DNA of 64,000 nucleotides. Source: Cristatella mucedo (Eukaryota > Bryozoa > Phylactolaemata > Cristatellidae). Where the stretch lies: positions 558,001 to 622,000 of the forward strand of contig WPIO01000146.1 of the NCBI GenBank assembly GCA_009760855.2, given 5' to 3'. Made by a program: the position numbers and the translations under genes. Below are positions 20,444 through 30,842 of the stretch, piece after piece. The notes under the pieces are model-generated. The model had not been told where the DNA came from. It was given only the letters and a program-made list of their open reading frames with translations, and ran no database searches. Positions within the stretch are counted from its first letter, which is position 1; the number at the start of each line of letters is the position of its first letter.

Positions 20444-20906
20444 CTAGAATGCGAGCACGTGGTGAAGGTCGCACAATAGCATCACCTATTACAACAGCAA
20501 AGCCTATTAATCCAGCCTCACGCTTAGCATGTCCTATGAGAAGCAGTTCGGTTTTATCGTCATTTAATTTCAGGAAGTTTTCCGACATCCAGGATCGAAT
20601 ATCGGCAAGGGAAGCATTCAGTTTCTCAGTTGCAGCAGCAGATTCCGACGGTTTAAATGACAAATACAACTGAGTGTCGTCAGCGTAGAAGTGATATCCT
20701 ATTCCATGGGCCTTAATCACTTTTCTCAGAGGTTGTGTATAAATGGAGAACAGCAAGGGACCAAGTAAAGACCCTTGGGGGACTCCACAGGTGACCCTTC
20801 TCATGTCTGAAACCTGACCCCCACACGACACGGACTGAACACGATCAGACAAGTAGGATTTAAACCACGCCAGTGCTTCGTCTGCCAGACTGATCGTTGT
20901 TCTCAA
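20382..20906 (-). pseudogene. LINE B copy 2, RT palm with YADD
   Basis: A frame of 174 codons carries SYLSDRVQSVSCGGQVSD, GVPQGSLLGPLLFSIYTQP and FYADDTQLYLSF, with the catalytic aspartates intact. A KLNDDKTELLLIG segment follows. The first RT aspartate (DLSAAFDT) is in the preceding frame at 20910-21488, again one frameshift away. Confidence 0.88.
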
Positions 20907-20909
20907 TCT

Positions 20910-21488
20910 TTAAAGCAGAACTTCGTGACCAATGGTGTCGAAGGCAGCAGACAGATCTAGCAGAGCTAAGGCAGTGACATTCCCGTCGTCGTTGACACGT
21001 AGAATGTCATAGTTAACACGGAGGAGAGCAGTTTCAGTAGAGTGCTGCCTCTTGAAACCTGACCAAAATATTTCTGACATTCCATTATTTTCAATACGTT
21101 CAACTAGCTGCTTAGTAACAATTTTTTCAAGAATCTTTGATAAGAACGGGAGAAGGGAAACTGGACGATAGTTTGCTAGGACCTCTGTGTCTAACCCAGG
21201 CTTTTTAAGAATAGGTCTAACGATTGCCGATTTGAAGGACTTGGGGACGACCCCCTTTCCAAAAGAAGCATTAACAATCTTGGTTATGGCAGGGCTAAGT
21301 TGGTCTGCAAGTGAAGACCACAGAGATGAAGGTATAGGATCTTCAGGATACGAGCTCTTTTTGCTAGACCTTATTAAGGCAGCCACATTACAGGCAGAAA
21401 CTGCAGAGAACCTTTTAAGAAAGGTCACAGGTTGAGGAACGGCAATTGCTTTGGTCGGAGGGGGCTTAATGGACGCACGAATGTGCAC
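20910..21488 (-). pseudogene. LINE B copy 2, RT fingers and motif A
   Basis: A frame of 192 codons with [66 protein letters not shown] and ALLDLSAAFDT at the end. This is the longest continuous RT finger region of LINE B in the window. Confidence 0.87.
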
Positions 21489-21661
21489 AATTTTTCAGTA
21501 AAAAAGGCTGAAAACATTTCGGCTGAGCCCTTAATATCTGGAGAGTCAGACCTGACAGCATTGGCCAGTAAATGGTTTACTGTCTTATAAATCTATTTAG
21601 TGTCCGACTGGCAGGAATTCAGTTTTCTAATGAAAAAAGGAGCCCTGGCTTTTTTAAGCTT

Positions 21662-21943
21662 TCAAGTGTAAACTCGAAGGAAGTCTTTAAGATTGACTAG
21701 GTCTGCCTCAGACCCCGATTTCTTAAAACGACGTTCCAGCCTGCGGTTAACACGGAGCAGCTTAAGGAGTTTTTTTGTAAATTGAAAGCAATCTCGACGA
21801 CTTTGAACACGGATAGAGCGAAAGGGAGCATGCTTGTAAAGAGCACTCCTGAGTGTGATGTTCATCGCATCAGTGAGGGCATCGAGGCTGCCGGTCGAGT
21901 CTGAATGCAGATCAAGAAGGCCTGCATCACAAACAGATTTCAA
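21662..21943 (-). pseudogene. LINE B copy 2, linker between EN and RT
   Basis: A frame of 93 codons (SVCDAGLLDLHSDSTGSLDA, then a basic RSIRVQSRRD stretch). It matches the linker of copy 1 (6541-6936). It is basic towards its end, as expected of a nucleic-acid-binding linker. Confidence 0.75.
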
Positions 21944-22056
21944 AAACTTGTCTACGTTAATGCTTTGTAAGTTAAGTCATTTGGCAAATTCGACATGGCC
22001 CTGTACGTACGAGGGAGCAGGAACAGTAAACAAGACAGAACAATGAGCTGGGAGGG

Positions 22057-22782
22057 TCAGTGGGCACACCAAAAGTCAGTGGGGAGGACATCCTTAGTGA
22101 TCAAGAGATCTAGAATGTGGCCACCGACGTGGGTGCTATGATTAACGTGTTGGGCCAAACCGAGATTCTCCAGACTGTCAAGAAATGAGCGGACCTGGCT
22201 GTTGCTGAGGTTGTCAACGTGAATATTGAAGTCTCCTACAATCAGTAGCGGCCTGTCACACACAAGTATTTTAGCTAGGAACTCTGAAAACTCCTCTATA
22301 AACAAATTTAGACAGCCAGAAGGAGGCTGGTATATCACAACGGTGGGAGGCATTGTCTTTGATGAAGACCTGATAGCAACCGATTCAAACGACGACCCAT
22401 GCGAGAAACTGCACATTTTATAGCCAAAGGATTCGCGAACAAAAATGGCAACCCCGCCACCAACCTTGTCAGAACGCATGGACTGATAGAATGAGAACCC
22501 GGGTGGGGTGGTCTCGGAAATACAGCTACTGGAACAAGGCGTCATACAGGTTTCGGTAAGCAGAAATGCTTCTAGCTTCTCCTGGACCACCTGATCGAGG
22601 ATAAGTAACCCCTTGGTTTTTAGCGAGAGGACATTTAGTAGGCGGAATTTAAGAGGCTGTCCAACAACTGGGTGACGGCGACGAAGTGGCTCGTATTCTC
22701 TACCGTTTTCGTCCGGCCCGGCGGACGCTGGCTCTTCGAATTTGAATTGGACCTTGGTAACGGCCGTGGGACGACGTTTCAC
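22057..22782 (-). pseudogene. LINE B copy 2, APE-type endonuclease
   Basis: A frame of 241 codons holds most of the endonuclease. It has LNVLSLKTKG near residue 48, AFLLTETCM near 72 (catalytic Glu), KVGGGVAIFVRESFG near 105, VVIYQPPSG near 150, LLIVGDFNIHVDN near 180 and GHILDLLITKD near 225. The closing SDH motif is just downstream in another frame (LTLPAH here, TLSDHC in copy 1). The domain nicks target DNA to prime reverse transcription. Confidence 0.9.
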
Positions 22783-22788
22783 AACGTG

Positions 22789-23013
22789 CTAGGCTACAGC
22801 GGTTGGGCTAATACCGCAGCAAGTACTATTTAGAGCTTTAAATTTAAGAGTCATAGGTTTGATAGCCGAGCTGTTGACGGAGCGAATGCAGGATGCAGGT
22901 AGGTTCTCACTGACCCGCCGGAGAAGGCCCGCCGGTAGATTTCGACTAATGGCGACATCGCATCTTATGCTAAGCAGGTCCTGTTTTGTGTAGCTTATCC
23001 GAGGACAGCTCAT
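22789..23013 (-). pseudogene. LINE B copy 2, ORF N-terminus
   Basis: MSCPRISYTKQDLLSIRCDV opens the frame. A stop after SPTAVA separates it from the endonuclease frame, while copy 1 reads through at the same place (AVAQQVVKRR). That stop is therefore a mutation, and the ORF originally started here. Confidence 0.75.
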
Positions 23014-23124
23014 AAATAGTCACAGCGAAGATAGCAGCGGAATACCCGAAGGTATTATGGAGAAATCAAGTAAAGGTCCACACCAGGCTAGGAGTCGCCC
23101 GAGGCCGCTCTTTAGCGATGGGGT

Positions 23125-23400
23125 AATGACAGTTTAAGCGGCTTGCAGTACGTATGCCGTAGTCAACAGACTTCATCTCACGAAGCAAAGAGAAAGTGAG
23201 AAGTGCAGCAGAGTCAGGAGGGCACTCGAGGATGGGATTAGTATGGAAGTTGGCGATAAGATGGTGGGAAATTATGTGCCACAGTCAGCAGGAGGAGAAC
23301 CAATGTTGTTGCATAAGAATTTCGTTAGTGAGTTTCACAGCCTGCGACCTTTGGAGCAAAAGCTACAGTCACCGACGGTCCTAAAGCTAAAAGTGAACAT
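23125..23400 (-). mobile_element. Older LINE B, upper half of the split copy
   Basis: AGTTTAAGCGGCTTGCAGTA, CAACAGACTTCATCTCACGA and later C-terminal coding sequence continue the LINE B 3' region that stops at 19637. It is more diverged than copy 2, as expected for the older host of the insertion. Confidence 0.72.
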
Positions 23401-24203
23401 TGATTGACGGAATCGAGGGAGGTCAGTAAAGGGGATTTGCTACATTTGGGAGGAAAATTGTGATTCTATCTATCTTGCCCACATAGGAGCTACAGACACA
23501 ATCTGCTCGATCGCTACAGCGTAACCTGTATTTCTATCCCCAAGGTTCCGGTGATTCTTTCGAGCGATCTTTTTGGTGCATCGACTGTCGTTAACGGAAT
23601 TGGGTAAGTACCGACAGACCATTCTGAGTCAACCTACGCCGGCGCAATAGCTGACTTCGGCTCACGCTTTGAAAGCTAAGTTTTGTTGTGAATACATAAA
23701 TATCTGCTAGCTGCTTTACCTCTTCAATCTTCTAAGAGCTCGGTCCAGAGCAGGTCTTCTTATCCATAAGTACCCAACAAATTTATAGACGAAACATTTT
23801 TGCCCAGTATCTTCTACCTGCTGGTTACTTGCATGATCCTTCGAGGGACAGCCGTCGCACAATGTTATTGGGAGAGCCAAGTCTGCTGCGATTTAAAACT
23901 GCTGGATTGAAACTGAAGCCGAGGGAATTCATATGGCTTCATTCCCACTCCGGCAGTAATGCGAGCACAGCAACTCTGCTACATATCCAGAAGCAAAAGG
24001 TCAGCGGGTTTATATATTCCGTAAAATATGCCGAACCACTCCCACGGGTACAGACTTTAACCACTCTGCCGACAGCAGACTCGGGAGAAAGGATGTGCTA
24101 TTTTCTGGTTAGCACAATTATGCGAAAGATCCTGTTTAGACACACATTGAACCTCAAGGTTAAGATCATAAGACCAGGTCGTTGTGGTTGATCGATCCGT
24201 TGC
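23401..24203. other. Unassigned stretch
   Basis: No gene recognised. On the minus strand GTCGGCAGAGTGGTTAAAGT (about 24053-24072) looks like a tRNA A box, but the downstream B box is poor, so I do not call a SINE. Confidence 0.35.
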
Positions 24204-24554
24204 ATGTATCGGCCACTCATCGGCCACGCACGTTTCGGCTGCAGTCGTGTCGACCACCACGAAAGTTTCAGGTATGAGTACACTGCAATGGCAGGCGATG
24301 GGCTTTTTAAATGGATTGAGATGAGATGGCAGTCCCCCAGATTTAAAATTATTGCCTGTGGAAGTGCTCTTGCTGAGCAGCAGAGAAATGGGACACAGTC
24401 GACGTTTCCGGAGGCAGGCGACCAGCGGCAGAACTCAGGGCACAATGCTTCGCTCGTCTCACCGACGCCTCGCGGACGTCGACAAATCAGAGCGTCGCGA
24501 AGCAGTCTAGCACCAAGCACCTCGGTACAAGTGACCCACCCTGACAACGTGCCG
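24204..24554 (+). CDS. Weak candidate exon, Ser/Arg-rich
   Basis: The frame is open over 117 codons up to a GTAAGC donor at 24555. It includes GLFKWIEMRWQSPRFKII, then a Ser/Pro/Arg-rich stretch (SLVSPTPRGRRQIRASRSS). The region is GC-rich, and the opposite strand is also open over 149 codons, so the open frame alone is weak evidence. An internal CAG|GTATGAG donor at 24270 is an alternative. No family recognised. Confidence 0.25.
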
Positions 24555-24661
24555 GTAAGCGCACGAGTGGCAGGAGAGCGGGAAAAGTGAGCTCAGAGAC
24601 TCAGCTATACGTTGAGATGGCTATCGATGCGTTATGATGGCTATGGTTGAGACTAGTTACA

Positions 24662-25413
24662 TAACAATAATAATAATAATGCACTAGATAAGCGCCCTCA
24701 GAGAACTCAATCTCTTTCTAGGCGCTTTAAATTAGCTGCAAATGGAAGCGCGATTGAATGGTGAGTAATATATTGCTTGATAAATAACATGGATAACACG
24801 GTAAGGGATGATATGCACAGGGTCAGCATACAAGTGTGGTTAGTGGCAGCATGCACAGTGTCAGCACCCATAAGCACATGAAGGACGAATCACAGGGACC
24901 GACTAAATGCTGTCCTAAATAGGTGCGTTTTTAAGTTCTTTTTAAACGTTTTCGGGATGTTCTGACGAAATTCGGGAGTGAGTTCCAGGCTTTGGGAGCA
25001 TACGAACTAAATGCACGATCTACAAAGATTGTGAGGTTTTTACGAGGTAGTGGTAAACTGTTTGATTCTGAAAAGCGGGCGATACGATACTTGACCTGGT
25101 GGAGGAGTAGATCTGTGAGATAGGCTAGAGCTGAACAAGGAGGTCACCTAAAAGTGAGCGACGAAACCTTTAAGTCGATCCATTGCTTGACTGGGATTCC
25201 AAGCAGGTCGGCGAGACGTGGTGTGATGTAGCAACTTCGAACCTCACGCCAGACAAGCCTAGCTGCAGATATTTACGCCAGCTGCATGAGCCTGATTGCA
25301 CATACTGGTAGGCCAGCAAGTAGTTATTTACAGAAGTCAAGACGGGATGTCACAAATGCGTGGAATCCTTATGCGTAGTATGTTCATGTAAACAAGCCGA
25401 ATACCCTTATCTA
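24662..25413 (-). mobile_element. LINE A copy, 3' part
   Basis: Starts with an AATAATAATAATAAT tail and AGCGCCCTCAGAGAACTCAA, continues through the 3' UTR and the C-terminal coding region with many frameshifts, and ends in the RT thumb near CTTATCTAAACAAG. Confidence 0.88.
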
Positions 25414-25756
25414 AACAAGTAACTTACGACTCGTGTTAGTTGGGTCACTTAGTTCCCGTTGTCGTTCACATGCGTCGATTTGGCAGCTTCAGTGTGCCAT
25501 TGGAAGCGAGGAGAGGATTGCTTATGAACGGACAGGCGGATGGGCAGAAAGTGAGGAGCTAGCTATTAGAGTCACATGACCCGTGCGGTACATGGCCCCT
25601 ACCGCTGACCCGATCGGCATCCCACTGGGCAGCAGCCGATGATCGGAAGGCCCCTAGAGCCTCATTCCAGTGTACCCTATGCAAGCCAGATGTTCCAGTG
25701 TTGGCTTGCATATGGTACCACTCATATATATCAGTGGATTTAACAGCTTCATTTGT
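25414..25756. other. Unassigned stretch
   Basis: No recognised gene or repeat. Sequence is moderately GC-rich between two LINE ends. Confidence 0.35.
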
Positions 25757-26012
25757 GTAATGTAATGTAATGTATCTCCTTCAGTAACTCCACAAAGTAA
25801 AAAAAGACCATGTTGGTGTTACGCAGGAGAGTTTTGTATAGCCCACTCACAGCCTAAGCGGCTTTCGGTAAGCATTCGGTAGCCAACAGACTTCGTCTCA
25901 CGCAACAAAGAGAAATGGGGAAGCATAGCAGAGTTAGGGGAGCAGTTGAGGTAGTCAGTAGCATAGAAGTAGCAGTTCAGGACCGCTGAAAAAGATGTGC
26001 CGTAGTCGGCTG
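25757..26012 (-). mobile_element. LINE B 3' end
   Basis: TGTAATGTAATGTAATGTAT tail, then the 3' UTR and the last coding stretch up to GCCGACTACGGCACATC. It is close in sequence to copy 2. It ends abruptly, as in 5' truncation. Confidence 0.88.
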
Positions 26013-26019
26013 CCATAGA

Positions 26020-26145
26020 AGAGCCTTAACGGCTTTCACCCCCACACCTGCTTGCAGTTGGCAATAAAGAATCATCCTCTGCAGGATTCGAACACTCGAC
26101 CTAGGTTCTGGAGGGCGCCCTACCTCCTGAAATGGCCCACGTAGA
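26020..26145 (-). mobile_element. SINE2 copy, partial
   Basis: On the minus strand CCTAGGTCGAGTGTTCGAAT (B box) is followed by CCTGCAGAGGATGATTCTTT and GCAAGCAGGTGTGGGGGTGA. The A-box side is blurred by GCGCCCTCCAGAA-like changes. Confidence 0.6.
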
Positions 26146-26996
26146 GCTCCACCTGGTGTAAAGCGATAAAAAAATAAGACTTCAAGGCGCCCACAAGTTG
26201 GGTCGTCAGTGTCGCAGCAAATTCTTTAACAACAATGCAACCTTGGAGCATTGAATAATCATCCACGTCATGATTGCCGGGATAGTACTCGCTGTTTCTT
26301 GTAAGAAACCTTTATAGAGCCGTGCATTATCAGGTGATTTCGCAGTCGCTGTTCGCCAGCCGATCCTGCTCGGGCGTACTTGCCGTTGGCGCTTGGTCCG
26401 GCACTGCAACTGCAGGACCTATCTGAATGGTCTCCGTAAGGGGGGAATTTGCAGTTGTTTTGGTGTCCAGTCGGTTTCATGGTCGGTCGCTCGGGAAAAA
26501 TTTGGAAATCGGTAATTGCGGGATTGCAAACGTAGAAGCTTGACGAACAGCAGACTGATCGCAGCCCACATGGTTGGACAACGGACAGTCTGACCGAAGA
26601 TTTGGATTAAGTAGAGACAAGACGTAGTCGTACTAATCTACTGACATTTGCTAGCTAGCTGGGAGTTACTCGCAACAGCCGAAGAGTTGCGTTGTACTCA
26701 TGTATGCCACTGAACAGCATCGAATCCAAATTTCGCTGCTCAGCAGCCTTAAATCGTGCTACGGTAAATCATGCTGGTGCTAAATCAGGCGCACCGACCT
26801 GCATAAGTAACTGTGGGAATTTGCACTGGCCATGGTGCTAACCGTAATGATAGGTGCACGTAATCGACGGAGGCTACGTATTGTCACTGACAGCACACGA
26901 TTACGCGAGCATGAGTCATGACTTTTGTGCCTCATCCTTTAATGCGCCTCTTCACAGAACAGCTGCACTGCTTTCGGATATATTTATATATTAATA
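26146..26996. other. Unassigned stretch
   Basis: On the minus strand 26330-26470 has a Pro/Thr/Ala-rich open frame (VPDQAPTASTPEQDRLANS) of about 46 codons between stops. It is too short to call. No other signal. Confidence 0.35.
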
Positions 26997-27240
26997 CACA
27001 CACACACACACACGTGCGCGAACACACGCACACACACACACACACACACACATATATAAATATATATATATATATATATGTATGTATATTTATATTTATA
27101 TACATCTATGTATATATACACGTGTGCATCCATGTGTGTATGTGTGTGTGCGTGTGTGTGTGTGTGTGTGCGTGCGCCTGCACGTGTGTGGGTATCTCTG
27201 TCGCAGTCTCTGTCTCTGTCTGTGTGTACGTGTCTATAAT
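26997..27240. repeat. Compound CA / TA / TG microsatellite block
   Basis: (CA)n at 26997-27050, (TA)n at about 27053-27080, TATATTTATATT-type sequence, then (TG)n mixed with CG at 27130-27195 and CTGTCT units to 27225. CA on one side and TG on the other can pair, so the block could form a hairpin. Confidence 0.95.
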
Positions 27241-27763
27241 AACTGCCCTTAATTTACGTTTTCCAGTTCGGTCGCCGACCTTTACTTTGACAGACGTCGT
27301 ATTGGCAATAGTGCCGACGCTAACTGTGAGCTTCCTGAGGATAAGCAGAGATCAAATCTGCATCGTGGACAGCCGGGCGCCGTGTACTATGAGATTCAGC
27401 TAAATTGTTGATGCGTAGCTACCTCGGCTGCATCTAACTGCGAATCGCTCGCGGGCTTCTGCGGTCGCTTACTCACCTCTTGCGACGTTTGAATTCTTAA
27501 GCCGCCTTATATGAGTACTCGCTATTGCATCCGACCGGTCATTACAGCCAAGGTGTATGCGTGGCCACGCCCGCAAGGTATTTCCACCCCAGCCGGACTC
27601 GGACCACTTCGCCCGGCCAACGGGCGCCGGCTGAGTACCACGTCATTACGAGCTCGAGTGGGACACTATCGGCTGACTTTGCTAGATTTAACTGCAAAGG
27701 GTCGGCTGTGGTCGCGTGACCCGCTAGTCTTGCAGCGTCCTGCTTTCTGCATGTGCGTCAGCA

Positions 27764-27803
27764 CGTCGCACGTACGTCGTACGTACGTACGTGGATCGTA
27801 CGC
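27764..27803. repeat. ACGT-rich palindromic stretch
   Basis: CACGTACGTCGTACGTACGT followed by ACGTGG and CGTACGCATG. A run of self-complementary ACGT units inside the GC-rich repeat. Confidence 0.85.
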
Positions 27804-27828
27804 ATGCTATCCATTTTGTCTCTCTCAA

Positions 27829-27832
<4 letters not shown>

Positions 27833-27915
<83 letters not shown>

Positions 27916-27978
27916 TTGCTCTCTCTCTCTGTCACTGCTTTCTCTATCTCTCACTAACTCACTCACTCTGTCTCTCTA
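27833..27978. repeat. (CT)n tract inside the GC-rich repeat
   Basis: Pure CT for about 75 bp to 27908, then interrupted CT/GTCT and CACT units to 27978. The other copy of the host repeat has a much shorter, impure CT/CCT tract at the same place (55747-55796). Confidence 0.95.
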
Positions 27979-28200
27979 TCTTTTTCTCTTGCTATCTTTT
28001 CTACTGGCGCTTCGGAGCCGCTTACGCGACGGCTACTACCGCTACATCCGTATGTACGCTCGCTTGGGAGTGCTGCCTCTATATGATACAATACAGCCGT
28101 CGTCACTAGTACTGCAGTAGCACAGTACCAGTACCTCGCCTGTCAGGGTTTCGTTCATCGACACGCCGCCATCGTGCTTCCGAGCCCCTGTAAAGGCACT

Positions 28201-28631
28201 AGAGTTCGCACGACTCGCTGTAACTAATGTACTTTTTTTATTAGCTCGCCATTGCTTTTTTGAATTCAATTTTTTGGGCAGACTATACTCGTGCATTAGA
28301 CGGACTTTGTTGGCGCCTGTGTTTTGGTAACACCACGCTTTGGCAATGAAAATGTACCTTTAATAAATGTTACAAAAACGCATGGCTTGTGCGTCTTCCT
28401 ACACGTGCCAACCAAATCTTAATTGCATTTGTCAATACAGATGTGGACCGATATTCTCGTGTCTATGTGCGGCACGGTGGGCGGTCAAGGCAAAATCGAG
28501 GCTTGGAAGCCTCATTTGGGCATCGATAGGAAGCTTGGCTGTGCTACAGCGTTTGGACGCACCATTTTGGATCTTGGAATATGTGTGCCACTCTACATTT
28601 AAGCGAATCCTAAAAATAATAGTGATGCATT
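28201..28631. other. Unassigned stretch
   Basis: No recognised gene or repeat. Confidence 0.35.
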
Positions 28632-29896
28632 TTATAAATCTCCCTCGGAAAACTTTATCTCTTTCAAGGCACTTTACATTTGTTGTAAAGGAAAGCTCAA
28701 ATGGTTAGTGGTAGCATGCTCAATGACAACAAGCATAACACGATTAGGTTGGCATGCACTCGGTCGCATGCATTAGTACTTAAAGGACGAAACGCATGGA
28801 CCCACTGAATGCCGTGATAATTGGATGCGTGTTTAGTTTCTTTTTAAATGTGTTCAAGTCAGGGAATGTCGCGATACAAGTCGGAAGTGAGTTCCAGGCT
28901 TTAGGAGCATGCATACTAAAGGCACGGTTTCATAAGGATTTGAGATTCCTACGTGGTATATGTAACCAATTTATATCCGAAATGCAGTTAGTACTATGCT
29001 TAGCCTTGAGAAGTAGTAGATTTGATGGGTAGGCTAGCGCCAAAGAATGAAGACACCTAAAAGTTAGTGACAGAACATTGAATTCGATCCGTTACTTGAC
29101 TGGGAGCCAGTGCAGGTCGGCGAGAAGTGGTGAGATGTGTCAACTGCGATAATCAAGACAGACGATCCTAGCTGCTGAGTTTAGCACCAGCTGTAAGTGC
29201 CTGAATGCACAGGCTGGAAGTCCAGCAAGCAGTGAGTAACAGAAGTCGAGACGGGATCTCACAAATGCATGGACCAATTTAGATATGATACCCATGTCTA
29301 AAAAAAGCCGGAATTTTAGCAATGTTATGTAACTGAAAGTATGCAGACTTTACTGTGGAGCTGATGTGGTCGTCTAACGAAAGGTCACTTTGGAACACCG
29401 CGCCTAGAATTTGTGCTGATTCAACAGGAGATACGCTAGCAGAGCTTATTTTGAACGTTCGCCTTTTCAATTGCTGGATGACACTTGGTTTGCCCATGAC
29501 TAGTAAGTTTTATCATCATTCCCTTGAATAAAGAAAGGTGCCATACATGTGTGGATATCATCATGCTGCAAGGGAGTTGGGAGAGTTCGACGTGCTGGAG
29601 GGCTGGGGGATCAAAGTAAAGGTGCAACTGATTGTCATCTGCTTAGAAGTGAAAGCCTAGATTGTACCTGGCAATCACATTGGCAAGAGGGAACTAAAAA
29701 CCGTGAAAAGTACGGGACTAAGCACAGACCCCCGAGGTACCCAATATTTCAGTGGTTACTTGGATAATCTTTGTCTATTCACATAAATTCTAAGGTATGT
29801 CCCACTGAGCTAGCACCTGAAACATTGCAGTACAGTGCCGATGACGCCCAGGTGAGATGAGGCTCAAGAAGAACTAAGTGATAGATAGTATCAAAA
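28632..29896 (-). mobile_element. LINE A copy, 3' UTR to RT motif A, decayed
   Basis: A TTTATCTCTTTCAAGGCACT 3' end, the 3' UTR (without a good (ATT)n tail), then the C-terminal, thumb and palm regions in many frames. A short frame at 29279-29497 reads GKPSVIQQLKRRTFKISSAS. It ends near the DTIDH motif (29880-29896). Confidence 0.82.
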
Positions 29897-29944
29897 AATG
29901 CCATCAATTGGAGCACAGCAAGGAGAAAGGCTGTGCATTTTTTC

Positions 29945-30144
29945 AGCACTTTATCAAAGGTGCAAACTCGTCGAGTACATCAGCTAGTGTTGAGTTGCAG
30001 CAATCTGCAAATGATGAGAGATCAGAAGTAGAATCAAGCTGCAGGGGCGATGCAGATTCTCAGATGAACGGGAACGATGTCAAGGCTGTTGAGGTATTGC
30101 GATTCACAGCTGATTTTAGATGGGGAAGGCACATATCTCAGATT
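29945..30144 (-). mobile_element. LINE A fragment, linker between EN and RT
   Basis: GCAATCTGCAAATGATGAGA, GATGCAGATTCTCAGATGAA and GATGTCAAGGCTGTTGAGGT align with the linker of the copy at 33190-33370 and, on the other strand, 47379-47470. This region lies upstream of the RT in the element, so here the order is scrambled relative to its neighbours. Confidence 0.65.
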
Positions 30145-30722
30145 AAATAAGATCACTTGTTTTTTTAAATGTGGTCAGGTCAGGGGATGTTCACGCGAAA
30201 GTCGGGAGAGTTTTCCAAGCTTTTGGAGCATACGAACTAAATACACGGTCTCCAAAAGATTACAGGTTTGTACTATGTATTGGTAGACTGTCGGATTCCG
30301 AAAATTGGGTGGTACCATGCTTGGCCTGGTGGGGAAGTTGATTTAATATATAGTCTCGAGCTAAAGAATGAAGTAACATAAAGTGAGCGACAAAACCTTA
30401 AAGTCAATCCGTTGCTTGACTGGTAGCCAGTGCAAGTCGGTGAGAACTGGTGTAATAAGGCAGCTGTGACGCTCAAGACAAACGAGCCTATCTGTGGAGT
30501 TTTGCACTAGCTGCAATTGCCTGATCGCACATGCCGGTTGGTCAGTAAGCAGTGAGTTGCAGAAGTCGAGACGGGATGCCACAAATGCATTGACCAACTT
30601 TAGCGTGGTATCCTTATCTAAACAAGCCCAAATTTTAGCAATGTTATGTACCTTAAAGTAGGCAGATTTGACTACGGAGCTGATACGGTCGTCTAACGAG
30701 AGGTCACTTTGAAACATAAGAC
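30145..30722 (-). mobile_element. LINE A fragment, C-terminal coding region
   Basis: Starts abruptly in the coding region, with no tail (TTTTTTTAAATGTGGTCAGG), and runs up to the FQSDLSLDDRISS segment. A frame of 118 codons at 30361-30717 covers the thumb (KIWACLDKDTTLKLVNAFVA). Lack of a tail means it was cut after insertion or is part of a split copy. Confidence 0.8.
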
Positions 30723-30842
30723 CTAGATTTCAAGTTGAGTCTCTCGAGAAGTCGGAAATAAAATGACACCCGCCCTGCTCACGATCGATAGCATCAGAAA
30801 TTTTTCAGCTATTACTGCAGGCTGTTTTTCTAAAGCTTCGAA

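Larger units (their letters stand above)
19638..23124 (-). mobile_element. LINE B copy 2, full length (about 3.49 kb)
   Basis: Reference copy of LINE B. On the minus strand it runs from the shared 5' end (about 23124) to a TAATGTAATGTAATGTA tail at 19638. One ORF of about 1,040 codons is recognisable from MSCPRISYTKQDLLSIR (23013) to SLPQFLRNY near 19905, followed by about 250 bp of 3' UTR. It holds endonuclease and reverse transcriptase and no RNase H, the layout of CR1/L2-group LINEs. It is broken by frameshifts and stops. It sits inside an older LINE B 3' UTR. Confidence 0.92.
27511..28200 (+). repeat. GC-rich dispersed repeat with CT tract, copy 1
   Basis: Shares blocks in the same order with 55505-55962: GCGTGGCCACG, CGCCCGGCCAACGGGCG, ATCGGCTGACTTTG versus ATCAGCTATGCGG, GACCCGCTAGTCTTGCAG versus GACCCACTAGCCCTGTAG, a CT-rich tract, AGCCGCTTACGCGACGG and CGACACGCCGCCATCGT. 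It has no protein frame I trust. Orientation is arbitrary. Confidence 0.7.

Noticed and set aside
24040-24075. Possible tRNA gene or SINE head on the minus strand (GTCGGCAGAGTGGTTAAAGT)
   Set aside because: No proper B box or acceptor-stem pairing seen.
26918-27403. 161-codon frame with Thr-His and Val-Cys repeats
   Set aside because: Produced by the CA, TA and TG microsatellites; no domain outside the repeat.
27511-28120. Frames of 109-148 codons over the CT tract
   Set aside because: Most of their length is Ser-Leu from (CT)n; the rest lies in a dispersed non-coding repeat.
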